Below the pieces are notes generated by a model. That model saw only the letters and a program-made list of their open reading frames with translations, did no database searches and was not told the DNA's origin. A stretch of 64,000 bases of DNA, taken from positions 10,906,154 through 10,970,153 of the forward strand of contig JAQFVV010012395.1 of NCBI GenBank assembly GCA_028023455.1, given 5' to 3'. The position numbers and the translations under genes were made by a program. Positions within the stretch are counted from its first letter, which is position 1. Every line of letters starts with the position of its first letter. Origin of the DNA: Epiperipatus broadwayi. Taxonomy: Eukaryota > Onychophora > Udeonychophora > Euonychophora > Peripatidae. This document shows, in pieces, positions 10,729-22,106 of the stretch.

Positions 10729-11140
10729 GAAATACAGGCACTCTTCACATACCTGGAGCCTAATTATAAATATAGGGGATTTGAACTTAGACTTTCGAGC
10801 GCCCTTCAACTATCCATACTATCTCATACCACTGATACACATGACCACATATATGTAGAAAAGATAAATAATCACCAATATGCATATTTCATGCTAAACC
10901 AGCACTCATCAGTTGGTCCAGATATGTGTGGGAGATGATAATCTGGACCAACTGATGAGTGCTGGTATGTGTGGGAGATGATAATCTGGACCTGATGAGT
11001 GCTGGTTTTGCATGAAGTACGTATATTGGTGATTATCTTTTCTACATGTGATCATGTGTATCTGTGGTATGAGATAGTATGGATAGTTGAAGGGTACTTG
11101 AAACTCTGAGTTCAAATCCCCTATATTTATAGTATTAGCT
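10729..11140 (-). mobile_element. HHR-B retroelement, head-to-head copy
   Basis: Both ends carry the tRNA-like HHR-B end (GGGGATTTGAACTTAGACTT at about 10778; CTCTGAGTTCAAATCCCC at about 11105-11122), so the element folds back on itself. On the minus strand its left end continues into the family 3' hairpin CCAGGTATG..AGTGCCTG. The repeated AAATATTT at 10721-10728 and 11141-11148 is a possible 8-bp TSD. It holds one hammerhead core on the minus strand (10874-10917) and a broken one on the plus strand (10992-11030). A fragment GTGTGGGAGATGATAATC is duplicated around 10928-10990. Confidence 0.7.
10874..10917 (-). ncRNA. Hammerhead-like ribozyme in HHR-B (10729 copy)
   Basis: Minus strand: ACCAA (10917-10913), CTGATGA (10912-10906), GTGCT..AGCAT stem II, GAAA (10890-10887), then TATGCATA and TTGGT. 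Helix I and helix II are intact. Helix III has changed from the family TACGTA to TATGCA, which loses two of its four pairs. Confidence 0.6.
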
Positions 11141-11148
11141 AAATATTT

Positions 11149-12660
11149 ATTTACTGTCCAATATTGGATGCCTATCCATGCTTCATGTGTGAATACAAAA
11201 TTACTTGGAAATCTCCTATTTGAAAAAAGTCTCCAAACTTTTCTTCAGATTTAAACCCCACAGTGTGTAAATGCTCTAACCATTATATTAATGGTGTTCT
11301 GTGTGATTTAGAGCAATACAGAGTGATGAACTCCAGAACTTAAGGCACATAGATCAGGTTCCAACTCTATCATCTCCAATGCTTGATCTTCTTATGAACT
11401 TCCAAACAATAAACCATTCTCTCTTTTTTCCTGCTTGATTTAGAATGATTATAGAGTGATAGATTCTAAAGCTCGAAGTCAGCAAATCATAGTTCTATTT
11501 CCATCACTTCTCATACAATTTCTGAACAATAAATTATTCAATTATTTATATATTTTCAAATATGTTCATAAATGAATCTTAAATGTCTGTTTATTGCATA
11601 AACATGGTTTAACTATACTTATCAAAATCACAGATATCTATGAAAAATAAATTTTGATTAATATTAAGATGAACAACCCTCACTGTACTGTGGAATTTTT
11701 AAAATATAGATGATAACATATTTCTTTCATGTTTTATCTTGAAGATTTAGCAATATAAATTTTAGAAAAGTAATATGTGAAATCTTTTATATTACATTAG
11801 AATATTTTGTTTGTGCTCATTATTTTATGAGTTTAAATCTTGCCAATGAAGATTAACCATAGCATTCATGACTATTGAAATATAGCAGTTCACCTATATG
11901 ATTAGAATCATCTTTTCAGCAAACTTAAAGTATAAAAATTGTTTGAAAGTAATAGCCAGCTATCAGAAATGACAATCAAGTGTTTTTTTGTTTATAACTA
12001 CAACTTCTTTTAACAAACAATTTAAAATCATAAAAATTGTTTACTAGATAACTTTGGGTTTTAGAGATTAGCAAAATGCCATGACTAGGGTTTGAATCTG
12101 AATAAAATTTTTCAGATAATAGAAAAAGTTTAAGCAAATCTATGGCTGCATTTTTCTAAAATATTTCCTCTACGTACTTGGATTTTGATCATTTCCAATT
12201 GAGTCTATATATATGTCCACATCTCATTGCTGGTCATCCTTGTTGTCTTTTATATTCTTTTTTTTTTTTTAGCATTGTAGATACCAACTGATATGATCAA
12301 AATAATTTATATAAAATTACTTTATATTACTCTATTGGAAGTTGACTGTATTACTGTGCATAACAGTTTTATAATTTTTGTGAATACTGTATTATAATGT
12401 GAATATTAATTGTCCCCCACATAATGGTTTAATGCATTTCCTGCATAAAGCCATGCTAAAAAGGTGTGGTTGTGCTATAATAACCAAAGGATACAGTTTA
12501 ATTGGGAGTTTTGTCGTAAATTTTAATATGATCTTTCATACAAATAAAGTTAATTTATTCTATTAAAATGCTTGGTTTTGTAATCAAAACTCATTATTAA
12601 AATTATTATTATTATCATCACAGGTTAATTTTTTATAACTTCATTACTAGTAACAATTTA
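11149..12660. other. AT-rich spacer
   Basis: Two weakly similar lines at about 11290-11400 and 11430-11520 (both with TTTAGA..AT..AGAGTGAT and a following AAGCTCGAAG/ACTTAAGGC-like segment) suggest an old tandem duplication. No gene recognised. Confidence 0.35.
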
Positions 12661-12675
12661 TAATAATGCTTAAAG

Positions 12676-12760
12676 GAAAGGGGTGGAGTGGCATAATAAT
12701 TAATATATCTGTCTAATATGTTGTCATCCAGGATCCCAAATCTGGATAAAAGGGGTCTTA
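12676..12760 (+). repeat. tRNA-like SINE relic
   Basis: AGTGGCATAATAATTAATAT resembles a tRNA A-box region, and about 35 bp later CCAGGATCCCAAATCTGG resembles a decayed B box. It is followed by an A-rich stretch. Weak; offered as a relic only. Confidence 0.3.
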
Positions 12761-13479
12761 AAAACATTTTAAAGTAAAATCAGATTTTAGATTATTTATT
12801 TAGATAATTAGTCATCTACTGTTAATAAATTAATGGATATTTAGTTATTATCCGATAGAGGATAACAATCTCAGAGTAATTTATGTTGGTCAAATAAGTA
12901 CTAATATGCTGACTAAAAACAAACAACAAATGTCTCTATATGAAGACCGTTTGGATTAATTAAATAATAACATACTATGACAAATTATATATATTTGATT
13001 ATCATTTAGTGATAGTTAGACATTACTTCCATTTCTTTATACAATTTATCCTAGCATTTCAAATTTAAATTTACATCATAAAATAATGAATTCCTTACAA
13101 CAGTAAAGGATATTGTTATAATGATAGTGACTTAATTGTTGCCTTAGTCTTTAAATGAAGGGTAAAATATGTTTAAAATAATGATTATACACATTAATGA
13201 TATTGACATAATTCAGTGTTAATTTATCCTTCATATTAAAAGTTAACTCGAATAATGATTAGAATACAATAATATATGTAGTTGATTTTAAAAAAAAACT
13301 GTATACTATTATTGTACTCATAGTCAAACCTCCCCTAAAAAGCTTACCATTAAGATGATATCTCTTAATTGTTATGCTTATAAATTGCCTACTTGGTTTT
13401 ATTTACTTTCAAACTGATAAAGTTCATATGCATGCATACATATATACATTTAATTTTATAGGTGAAACAATATAAACGT
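12761..13479. other. AT-rich spacer
   Basis: Nothing recognised. Confidence 0.45.
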
Positions 13480-13490
13480 AAGAGTAGAAG

Positions 13491-13884
13491 AAAACATAGG
13501 AGATTCGAACTGACTTTTCAAGCACCCTTCAACTATCCACCCTATCTCATACAACTAATACACATGGCCACACACATGTAGAAAATATAAATAATCACCA
13601 ATATCCGTATTTCATACTAAACCAGCACTCATCAGTTGGTCCAGATTATCATCTCCCACACACATAGATAATCAGTACTCAGTTTATATTAAAATAACAA
13701 ATCTTTACACTTTAATAGACAGGCTTCAATCTACTCCAACCTCCAACTTTTCAGCCATCCATATCATTGAAAATCTAGTGATGGAAAGCTCAAATCCCAT
13801 GCTGATGCCAATATTATTGCCATACCCATGTTGACCTCAAGTCATTCTGACCCCTCAGGTATAGGACCTTATCCATTTAATTAC
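13491..13884 (-). mobile_element. HHR-B retroelement, single-orientation copy
   Basis: A 394-bp insertion with an 11-bp TSD AAGAGTAGAAG at 13480-13490 and 13885-13895. On the minus strand the 5' region includes GGGGTCAGAATGAC, ACATGGGTATGGC, GGATGGCTGAAAAGTTGG and AAGCCTGTCTATTAAAG, all shared with the copies at 36142 and 49680. Next come the ribozyme (13640-13597), the tRNA-like part, and the B box AGTTCGAATC near 13505, close to the 3' end. It gives the clearest unfolded view of the family's order: 5' unique part, ribozyme, tRNA-like Pol III segment. Confidence 0.75.
13597..13640 (-). ncRNA. Hammerhead-like ribozyme in HHR-B (13491 copy)
   Basis: Minus strand: ACCAA (13640-13636), CTGATGA (13635-13629), GTGCTGGTTTAGTAT (stem II, with one C-to-T change giving a wobble), GAAA (13613-13610), TACGGAT, A, then TTGGT (13601-13597). 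Helix I has five perfect pairs and the core is complete. Helix III has one mismatch. Confidence 0.65.
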
Positions 13885-13895
13885 AAGAGTAGAAG

Positions 13896-15170
13896 GTAAA
13901 TGAAATAATAAAACCTTAGTATTTGTAAATATTTTTTTAAAAAACTGTTAAGATATATTGAAAAGTTAGAATTGCAAGACGGTGCACAAACCTTTATTAT
14001 AAAAAAGGCTGCTGGATTTTGTAGGTAGTATTTGAAGTATACCTTTCTTACTAAGTAGAATTTTAGACAAATAGAAATAAAGCAAAAAAAGTTTAGAGGT
14101 TTTTGAAATGTGAGTTAGATATCATATAAAAAAGATACATAGTAATGATGAGTTCAGGAATATACAAGGTTTGAAGCATAGTCAAAGGGGAATATTGTAC
14201 TGAAATATAGAAGAAAGAAGTCTATATGTACTTAGACAACGGATTTATGAGAATAAATTATTTAAAAAATGGTAATAGTCATCTTAAAGAGGGAAGTAAT
14301 TATAAGTTTTTGAAGGGCAAAATAAAGAATGTGTAGATGTGAAGTCCTCCTAATTACAAACATCTACCATAATATATACATTGTTTTACAGAATTGAGGT
14401 TCAATTATTTTTAAAATTCCCTATCAAATTGGGATATTTTAATTAAATGATGATTAATATTTGAAAGTTATTCTAACGGAAGGATAGTAGCCATTTTGTT
14501 GTCGCCTCCGCAATGCAATCTTGCCAAGATTTTATAATTTTGTGTAAATTAATAATCTTTACTATTAATATTTAAATTAAATGAATATACTCTCTTTAAA
14601 AAGAAAAAGGTTTTGCAATTTAAATAAAGATGAGTTTATTGAATATGAGTCTCGTAGTGTTGTAGGTGGGGAAGAAGGATAACAAGGAAACCTCCCACTT
14701 AGCAGTTAATTAACTTATGAAACATCTAGTTGAAAAACCTGTCGTCAGTGCTAAACTCGTAAATTATTAAGATTTCAGTATTATTAAAACTAACAAAAAA
14801 AAAAAAGTCTCTTTACCAATTTAATTATTTCTTTTTAAAGCATAATAATAATAAAATCCTACTAAAAATTAGAAGAGAAGTAGACAGTATGATTCGCACT
14901 TCTTTCCTTTTATTCGGCCTACGCATAAAATATTGAATATAAAAAAAATGTAATCATTAAAAACTGAAATAGGTATATATAATAACTATATATATTCGTG
15001 TCAGTAGGAATCAATCGATAAATCTTTTGCTTTTGAGTCGTCTAACACTGTTCAGGGCAAATAAAAATTGGAGGGTTGCCAGACAGATTAATATGAACAA
15101 TTATTTATATATCAGCATTTATAACAATTTAAAGTTGTAATTAATAATTTGTAAAGCGCATATTTCATAA
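13896..15170. other. AT-rich spacer with a short CpG-containing patch
   Basis: Mostly nondescript. Around 14480-14530 and 14640-14720 the sequence is richer in GC (GTCGCCTCCGCAATGC), but no splice-framed exon could be supported. Confidence 0.35.
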
Positions 15171-15174
15171 ATAA

Positions 15175-15412
15175 TATATATTAAGGCTATAACCTTAAGA
15201 CTATGCGCCTAAAATGTGACAGTAGGGACTTCTACAAATCTAAACACAAGATTAACGACTTTTGATTCACCTATATATTTAGAAATTAGGTCGAAGATAA
15301 GAGTGGCCGATCTTGTCTTTTAAAGTCGTTAATCTTGTGTTTAGATTTGTAGAGGTTCCTACTGTAGCAATTTAGGCCCATAGTCTAAATATAAATATAT
15401 AGTCTTAATATA
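15175..15412. mobile_element. Foldback MITE
   Basis: The left arm (about 15175-15270) and right arm (about 15320-15412) are near-complementary; their inner parts share CTACAAATCTAAACACAAGA and TTAACGAC. The outer parts carry TAGACTATG and TAGGCGCAT-like segments and an alternating TA boundary. No coding sequence. A diverged single arm of the same family lies at 47459-47539. Class unknown. Confidence 0.7.
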
Positions 15413-15475
15413 TATATTATATCAACATTTATAATGAGAATGATATTTATATATCTATTCGTCTTTGTATATATG

Positions 15476-15545
15476 GACATCATGGTATAGCGGTTAGTAT
15501 ATTATTTGTTTATACCCATCATCTGATATTAAATCCAATTGGAAT
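15476..15545 (+). repeat. tRNA-like relic (A-box region conserved)
   Basis: TGGTATAGCGGTTAGTAT is almost the standard A-box region of several animal tRNAs (Asp, Gly, Glu). The expected B box about 45 bp later is decayed (TTAAATCCAATTGG). Likely a SINE or tRNA pseudogene. Confidence 0.35.
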
Positions 15546-17179
15546 TTGGCTGGATTTGTTTTTGTTCATTAAGAAGTCTTCGGGCAATCTAAGGATTTTG
15601 TCCACTTATCTGTTATACAATTAACATCTCATATTTATTGGTTTGTATATATTTAGACATTTATACATATCAGTTAGTATAAAGCCCAGTTTTCATTTGC
15701 CTCTCATGTCATTTCTCTACATTAACTGGGATAATGGAATTATGTCTTTATACAATCACATTTTTTATTTTATAATTATGCATCTTGCAATTCTTATTTT
15801 ATTACTTCTTTTTTTGTTTTTATTTATCTTTCTATCTTATTTTTCCCTTCTGAAATTGAAATGACCACACTCATTTGTGGGATTGTTTATAGTGATGATA
15901 GATTATATATAGTGAGCTATATATTTTTGCTTTATGCATCTTTAGGAATATCATAAAATACTTTTGGTAAAGGCTGAAATAATTAACAAAATAATGGCAA
16001 GGTAATCAATGAGAAACCATAAACACTTTTCATTCACCACCCCACCCCCCTGTAATGTAATGCAAGCATTGCTAATAATGACGAATGCTGCACAGCATAA
16101 AACCTGATACACTTTTATTTTGCTTGACATTATGGAAATATATATATATATATATGCTATAATGCATATCTTTTGCTTTAATAAACAAAATATTTTGGTA
16201 ACAGTTAGATGGTAGTAAAATGTAATCCTTTTGAGACTGGTTTTTGGATTTTTTGCCTATCAATGAGAATTTGGAATTTAAAACAGAAGCCCATATAGTT
16301 ATGAATTTGTTAGCAAATTCTTAACTATCTTTTTCTAACTAACTAGTCACATGAAATCCAAAACCTTAACATTTCAAACTCAAACCAACCTATTTATATT
16401 GATGTAAATACAATCCCAAGTCAGTAACTACATATTTTAATAATTGTAGTCAGTGTTTTTTTTGGTTAGAAATTTTAATCCAATACAATATTATTTGTTT
16501 CATATAGTTTACTACATCATAAATAAGTATAGTTTTTTCTATTCAAGCACAATCTGCTGCAAAAGCTTGAGTAGTCAGTACTTACTAGATGCTAATGCAA
16601 TTTTTTTTTCCCAGATAAGTTTATAAATCTTGACTTTATTAATGAGAACTTAGAATTTAAAATGAGATCAGTTACAATTATGGATTTGGCAACTACTTTT
16701 AATTTTTTTTTTACTACCAAGCTAATTGCCTTAAATAAAAAAAAAAAAACACTAATGTTTTGAACTCAATTAAAACTCCCTATTGAGAATGTACAATAGC
16801 TAAAAATTAATCAGGAAATTTTTTTAGAAATACAGTTTGGTATTCATTGATTATTTATTCTTAATTAAATGATTTATCAAATATAATACTACTATCATTT
16901 GCAATAATTTATATATGCATGCTTTCTAATAATTTCAAATTTGTAATAAGAAGATAGGAAGATACATTCAGTGTCTTCTATGCTTATTACAATTTTACAC
17001 ATAAGTAATAAAAAAAAGAGGAAAAGCTGCAGGTCATGATAAGGAAGTTTTAAAATGTGATAGTATTAACTCCAAAACCATTGAAATTTTGTTTAGAAAA
17101 ATATACTCATGATGTGCCATTTGATTATAAAGATATTTATATTATTCCAAATTTATAAAAGTAAAGAGAATAGAGTAAA
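15546..17179. other. AT-rich spacer
   Basis: Includes a C-rich run at 16041-16050 and a TA run at 16139-16154. The open frame at 15643-15864 is low-complexity hydrophobic sequence and is not credible as a gene. Confidence 0.5.
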
Positions 17180-17185
17180 CTATAT

Positions 17186-17370
17186 GATTGCTGGTTTAGC
17201 ATGAAATACATATATTGGTGATTATCCATCTTTTCAACATGTGTATGATCAGGTGAGTCAGCAATATGAGATGGCTTGGAGAGTTGAGGGTCATGTGAAA
17301 GTCTTGAGTTTGAATCCTTTATATATTACATTATATATGTGCAGTGTGTGTATGCCTGTACAGTGTATTA
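17186..17370 (+). repeat. HHR-B fragment, 5'-truncated inside the ribozyme
   Basis: Begins in stem II (TTGCTGGTTTAGCATGAAAT) and continues TATTGGTGATTATCC, the tRNA-like part with AGTCTTGAGTTTGAATCC (decayed B box), and a GTATGCCTGTAC remnant of the 3' hairpin. The CTGATGA half is missing, so it is inactive. Confidence 0.6.
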
Positions 17371-17479
17371 AATTATAATTATTATGGATTATCATTATCC
17401 ACCATAACAAAATACTTTCATGGATATCATTGAATTATTTGCTTCCAGTCATTAACATATAGATAGTTTAGAAAATCAA

Positions 17480-18260
17480 GAAGAAATATAGATATGGATT
17501 TTATTGTAATGAAAATGTAAAAAAAAATATTATTTTCATCAATCTGATTAAGGATTTATTTGATTCAATAAATTGAGAAAAGTTATGGCAATCTTTAAAA
17601 AATATACTCATTGCATTCAATCCAGAGAAACTTGGTTGTATGCTAGCTGTCACATGTTGGTATGAGAAGAAAGGTTATTAATGATAGTGTGAAATGTTAG
17701 ACATTTGAAATGAAAATGGTTAAATAAGGATATATGTTCATTCAAATTTTATTTTTTATTTTTATAACAATGGTCTTTGAAATAGATTATAAGCACTTTC
17801 ATTAAGTAAGGATCAATATATAATGTAGATTTGATTATAGTTTTTTTTTAAATTTAGCTATTTAAAATCAAAACCAAGAACATCTTGACGTAATGATTTA
17901 TAATATACTGATCATTGTATTATTTGTTTTTTGAAAGAATGATATATTTTTTTAGTTTTTGAATACAACCTATAAATATTTTTTTAGTAATTAATGTTTT
18001 AAAAAAAACTTAGGTATTTTGTCAGTCAATGATGAAAGAAAAATCTTTAGCAACTCTGGATAGTATAACTATCAGTTTAACCTGTTAGTCAGACTTAACT
18101 GCTGAGATGCAACTCGGACTCCATTGCTATGCTACTAGAATATTTAATAAGTTAAAAGATAGAATATTTCATCAGAATATTATAAATGCATAGGATTATT
18201 ATTCTGAGTGGGTAAATTTCAATTTAAATATTTTCAATATCATTCTAAAAATACAAAATC
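17480..18260 (+). pseudogene. Heavily decayed LINE-gamma fragment (reverse transcriptase)
   Basis: Frame-broken matches to the conserved order of another LINE type: LIKDLFDSIN followed by EKLWQSLK (the usual AFDSVNRE.LW..L), then HVGMRRKVINDSV (the usual H.GM...V..G), and a later NDERK segment. Many stops are present. A distinct, older family than LINE-alpha and LINE-beta. Its limits are uncertain. Confidence 0.45.
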
Positions 18261-18472
18261 AATATTTTATCACTATTTTTTATATTATATGTGATGATAA
18301 TGAATATGAAATTATAAAAGTACTTTCCAATTGGATTGAGCCCATAAAGCAATCGAATGAATACCAATAAAAATACTTTATAGCAGACTTGATCGTGATT
18401 CTGTAGCATCAAGAGTTTTTTATATTATGAAATTTACTTTAGGAACATAATTTAAACAGATATAATATTGAT

Positions 18473-18520
18473 TTAATTACTTCTAGAAGTTATAGGATTA
18501 TAACTTCTAGAAGTAATTAA
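18473..18520. repeat. Perfect 22-bp-arm palindrome
   Basis: Left arm 18473-18494 (core TTCTAGAAGTTATA) and right arm 18499-18520 (core TATAACTTCTAGAA) are exact reverse complements around a 4-bp spacer GGAT. It could form a hairpin or cruciform. Not part of a recognised element. Confidence 0.85.
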
Positions 18521-19040
18521 AAGACATGATCTCAAATAAATGCAATAAAAAATCATCAAATGATTTTTATAGATGAATGCCTGATTCATAAATTGATTTG
18601 TTTAGTCTTTGCAAAACTCTTTTTTAATTATTGTCTTTTTTAAAAAATTAAGATAGCTATGCTCAGTGGTTGCTATTTAATGTATGTTATGTACTGAGTG
18701 GTATTTCTACGTTTAAAAAAAAAAGTATATTGATAAGTATTCTTTGCTAATATTAGAAATAAATATTATTTGAAAAAATAATCAATTTATGCTGATGAAT
18801 TGCTGTCTACGTAGTGATATATTGCAGTTTACCAAAGTAATTAAATTGTTTAGGATGTACACAAATTATCTTTTAATTTTTGATTCTATTTAAGAAATTT
18901 ATTTGAAGTTGGATACATTTATTTAGAACAAACTTTTAAGAGTTTTTATCTGTTTGGCAGAAAATTACAGTCCTTTAATAAATGAAGTTTTACTTCAATG
19001 ACATATATAAATATATAAAATATAACATATATATAAATAT
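18521..19040. other. AT-rich spacer
   Basis: Nothing recognised. Confidence 0.45.
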
Positions 19041-19045
19041 ATAAG

Positions 19046-19580
19046 AATTAAAATTGGTTGGAGTGCTTTTGGTAAAAATAACTTGATACTAAAAGGAAAT
19101 ATGCCTATGTGTTTAAAAAGGAAGGTTTTTAACAAGTGTGTTTTACCAGTTCTTACTTATGGATCTGAGACTTGGACACTTAATAGAAGAACAATACAGT
19201 GACTTCAGACCACTCAAAGAAGTATGGAGAGATGCATGTTGGGAGTAATAAGAAGAGATCGAAAACGCAATATATGGGTAAGAGAACAAACAGGTGTTAC
19301 TGACCTCATTGAAAAAATTAAAAGATTGAAGTGGAGTTGGGCTGGACATATTGCTAAAAGAGATGATAATAGATGGACAAGTGAAATCTTAAACTGGATT
19401 CTAAGAGATTGTAAAAGACCCAGAAAGAGACCACATGTGAGATGGATGGATGGATGAAATAAGAAAATGTGCAGGGGTGATGTGAAGAGAAGCTAAAGAT
19501 CAGAGAAGATGGATTGAACTTGGAGAGACCTTCATCCTGCAGTGGATTGATAATGGTTGTTGATGATGATGATGATGAAA
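19046..19580 (+). pseudogene. LINE-alpha, 5'-truncated copy 2
   Basis: Only the last ~180 codons of the LINE open frame remain: IGWSAFGKNNLILKGNMPMC, YGSETWTLNRR, a stop in place of a sense codon, then 19224-19457 open with MERCMLGVIRRDRKRN, SWAGHIAKRDDN and RPRKRPHVRWMD. A duplicated GATG shifts the frame just after. It ends in a (GAT)n tail at 19560-19578. Closely similar to the copies at 7895, 46041 and 52425. Confidence 0.85.
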
Positions 19581-19602
19581 CGCATTGCACATGGACAAAG
19601 AA

Positions 19603-19738
19603 GTTTTTAATTTAATTGAGTACTAAGCTAAGCACTTTTAGGAGATATGTACTCCCATATTCATAGCTAGGTATGTATAAATATGGATGTACATATCTCC
19701 CGAAAGTGCTTAGCTTAGTGCTCAACTACATTAAAAGT
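19603..19738. mobile_element. Small foldback MITE
   Basis: Arms at about 19603-19652 and 19688-19738 are reverse complements (AAGCTAAGCACTTTTAGGAG with CCGAAAGTGCTTAGCTT; the GTAC ends match). The ~35-bp loop is AT-rich. No TSD could be fixed. Confidence 0.7.
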
Positions 19739-21130
19739 CCTTTAATGTAACCATACTACCATTTTGCACCAAATTTGTAATCAGTCTTTCAATTGCTACT
19801 ATTAATATTGTCACTGGAATATTATGTATATTTTTTAAAATAATAGAAGAAATTACAGGATATGACTGTAGTTGATCTAGATTCTAGATAGTGAAAAATA
19901 ATAACTTCACCTAACCAAGCATTTTTTTATTATGAAAACAGCAAAATAAATAAAGATGCTATATACTTGTCATCTTACCAGAATAAGTCGTAGATTGTAA
20001 TTCTTTTGGCTGTAGTTATTCGTAGTTTCCATCACGTCAAAATAATTTGAAAGGTTAATTGTTGATTTTAATAAATGATTACACTAAGCATCTTTGTAGC
20101 AACATTCTGTTATAGACTTCTAAATCTTCATTAAAACAGTATATACACATATATAAAGAGATGGTTTATTATTTTTAAATTTAGAAAAAGCTTGACCTTG
20201 AGTTCCAAACTATCATTATACCAAACCAGAACGTTGAAACTATACATCATATTTTGCTTCAAGAATTCACTCAATACATTGTCTTTCTCTCCATTTATTT
20301 TTTTGTCTAATAGAATTATAGTAATCATATTAGAAGTATATACTCTTATTCTTTTCTTTTATGAAAGAAGTTATTATAAGCAATATATAATAATCATATT
20401 ACTAACGACGATGACCTCAATAAATAATGTATGTACATTTTCTAGCCGTAGACAGATTGAGGTCGATAGATAATGGGCACTACGATTATGAAATAATGCT
20501 TGATTATTATCGGTGGTCGTATGTACTGTTTGATTGCCTTCAACACAATTTATTTTAACTTCTGAATATTTAGAGATAAATATAAACTTTACTCATTCCT
20601 TTTTTGAAATTGTTTTTTTTTTAAAAAAAAATTTTTTTTTATTATATATGTGAGTCTAAGTAAGAATCATGAAAAGAAATTATTATAATGCTAAAGTAAA
20701 GCATTGTATTCATGTTGTGTTAAACGAAAATAAATCTTATTCAACCGGAAATTTCATATATAAAAAAAAAAAATATCTAGACTAGCAACAAACATTTATT
20801 ACGTGAGAAGAAAGTTGACCGACCCAAGACATGTGGTGAAAATCTATTTAAAAAAATGAAAATACGGATGTACAAACATGTTAAGCAATAAATTATAACC
20901 TTAACATTAATTGATTTTAAAAAGAAAAAATGCTGCAAAATTGTAACCAAAATAGTGTTTTGATTGGTTGTAACTTTTCAAGTTCGAATAATTGAAAAAA
21001 GATGTGGATAACTTAATCTGCTAATTTGTTGGATTTAACTCCTTATAAAAAAAGATATTTATCTAATATATTCTTAAATTTATAGTTTTCTTTAGACGAA
21101 AAAAAAGTTAGGCTTGGCTGAAGACAATCA
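19739..21130. other. AT-rich spacer
   Basis: Open frames at 20131-20473 are low-complexity and overlap on both strands; not credible as genes. Poly-T/poly-A alternation at 20613-20640. Confidence 0.45.
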
Positions 21131-21139
21131 CCCACCTAC

Positions 21140-21245
21140 TGTTGAGTTCGGCTGACAGTTTATCAATGATTGATGCGAAATACAAAAATCGCCTTCGGGA
21201 AGATTTGCGTGTATTCCCTTTTTTGTTTCTATTTCTGCTGAGTGT
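21140..21245 (-). other. Candidate internal coding exon, minus strand
   Basis: On the minus strand an AG acceptor (ACACTCAG, near 21241) is followed by an open phase and then by a donor GTAGGTGG. The stretch would read NRNKKGNTRK, SSRRRFLYFASI, IDKLSAELN. It is richer in CpG than its surroundings (GCGAAATAC, CGCCTTCGGGAAG). The plus strand also has a short open frame there (MIDAKYKNRLREDL...), so either strand or neither could be coding. No family recognised. Confidence 0.25.
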
Positions 21246-21659
21246 TTTTAAAAGAAGTAACTGATTATCAAGAGACCGCGTGGATGTTACTTTAAAAAAT
21301 TTGTAAAATTAAATTTAGATCTTTTTTTTTTTTTTAAAGTAAATTTTAATCTCAAATTTTATCTATATTGATTTCATGATTACAGTTTTTTCTAATCATT
21401 ATTATATCTTTAAAATATGAAATGATTTCTGCTCAAATCAAAAATTAAGGAATCTAAGTATATATTCTACTGCAATCGTGCAATAATTTTGATCATCATT
21501 GGTGTTGATTTGTAAATTCTTGGCCTGGGTTAAAATATTTTGTTTTAATTAGCAACCACTCTTAAATAAATAATGAGTAATTCTAATTTCAGAAGAAAAA
21601 AGAGAAAAGTAAAGGTTAAAAAATACATCTGTATATCTATCACATGCTGTTCATTTATT
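21246..21659. other. AT-rich spacer
   Basis: Nothing recognised. Confidence 0.4.
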
Positions 21660-21739
21660 CTTTTTTTATATGTCAAATGCGTTGACTGGGAAGCGAACCC
21701 GGGCCAGCTCTGCTAACCGCTAGGCCACCAACGCTTGAC
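21660..21739 (-). mobile_element. tRNA-like SINE, anticodon arm deleted
   Basis: On the minus strand: GCGTTGGTGGCCTAGCGG (A-box region), TTAGCAGAGCTGG, CCCGGGTTCGCTTCCC (B box), AACGCATTTGACATATAA and an A run. The 5' and 3' ends (GCGTTG and CAACGC) still pair. Compared with the copy at 1086 it lacks the anticodon arm. No convincing TSD. Confidence 0.65.
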
Positions 21740-22094
21740 TCCTTTACTCTTTATTTGACATCTTGCAAGACTGTCCTTTAATTTCTGCAACATTTTTTTT
21801 TCTTTAAAATTTAATTCCTTGACTAATTATATTTCTCCATCATATTTTATCCTCAGCCATATCCTTTCATTGAAAAGCAAATAATATTGCACCTCTTTAC
21901 AATAGCTTTGGAATAATATAGCAAGTAGGAATCATTTCTCATATGAATACAAATTATTATTATTAGATGCAGTCAAGTTGGCCTGGTGATATGAATGGAA
22001 TCTCTTTATAATAACCTATAATCTATTTGGTTTCTTATGTTCTTCATTTTTGTATATTTTATTGAGATAATAGAGTTCATTCATTTAGAACACT
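21740..22094. other. AT-rich spacer
   Basis: Nothing recognised. Confidence 0.4.
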
Positions 22095-22106
22095 ATATTT
22101 TTAATC

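Noticed and set aside
10609-10938. 109-codon frame
   Set aside because: Its second half runs through the HHR-B repeat, the first half is AT-rich spacer; no support for a gene.
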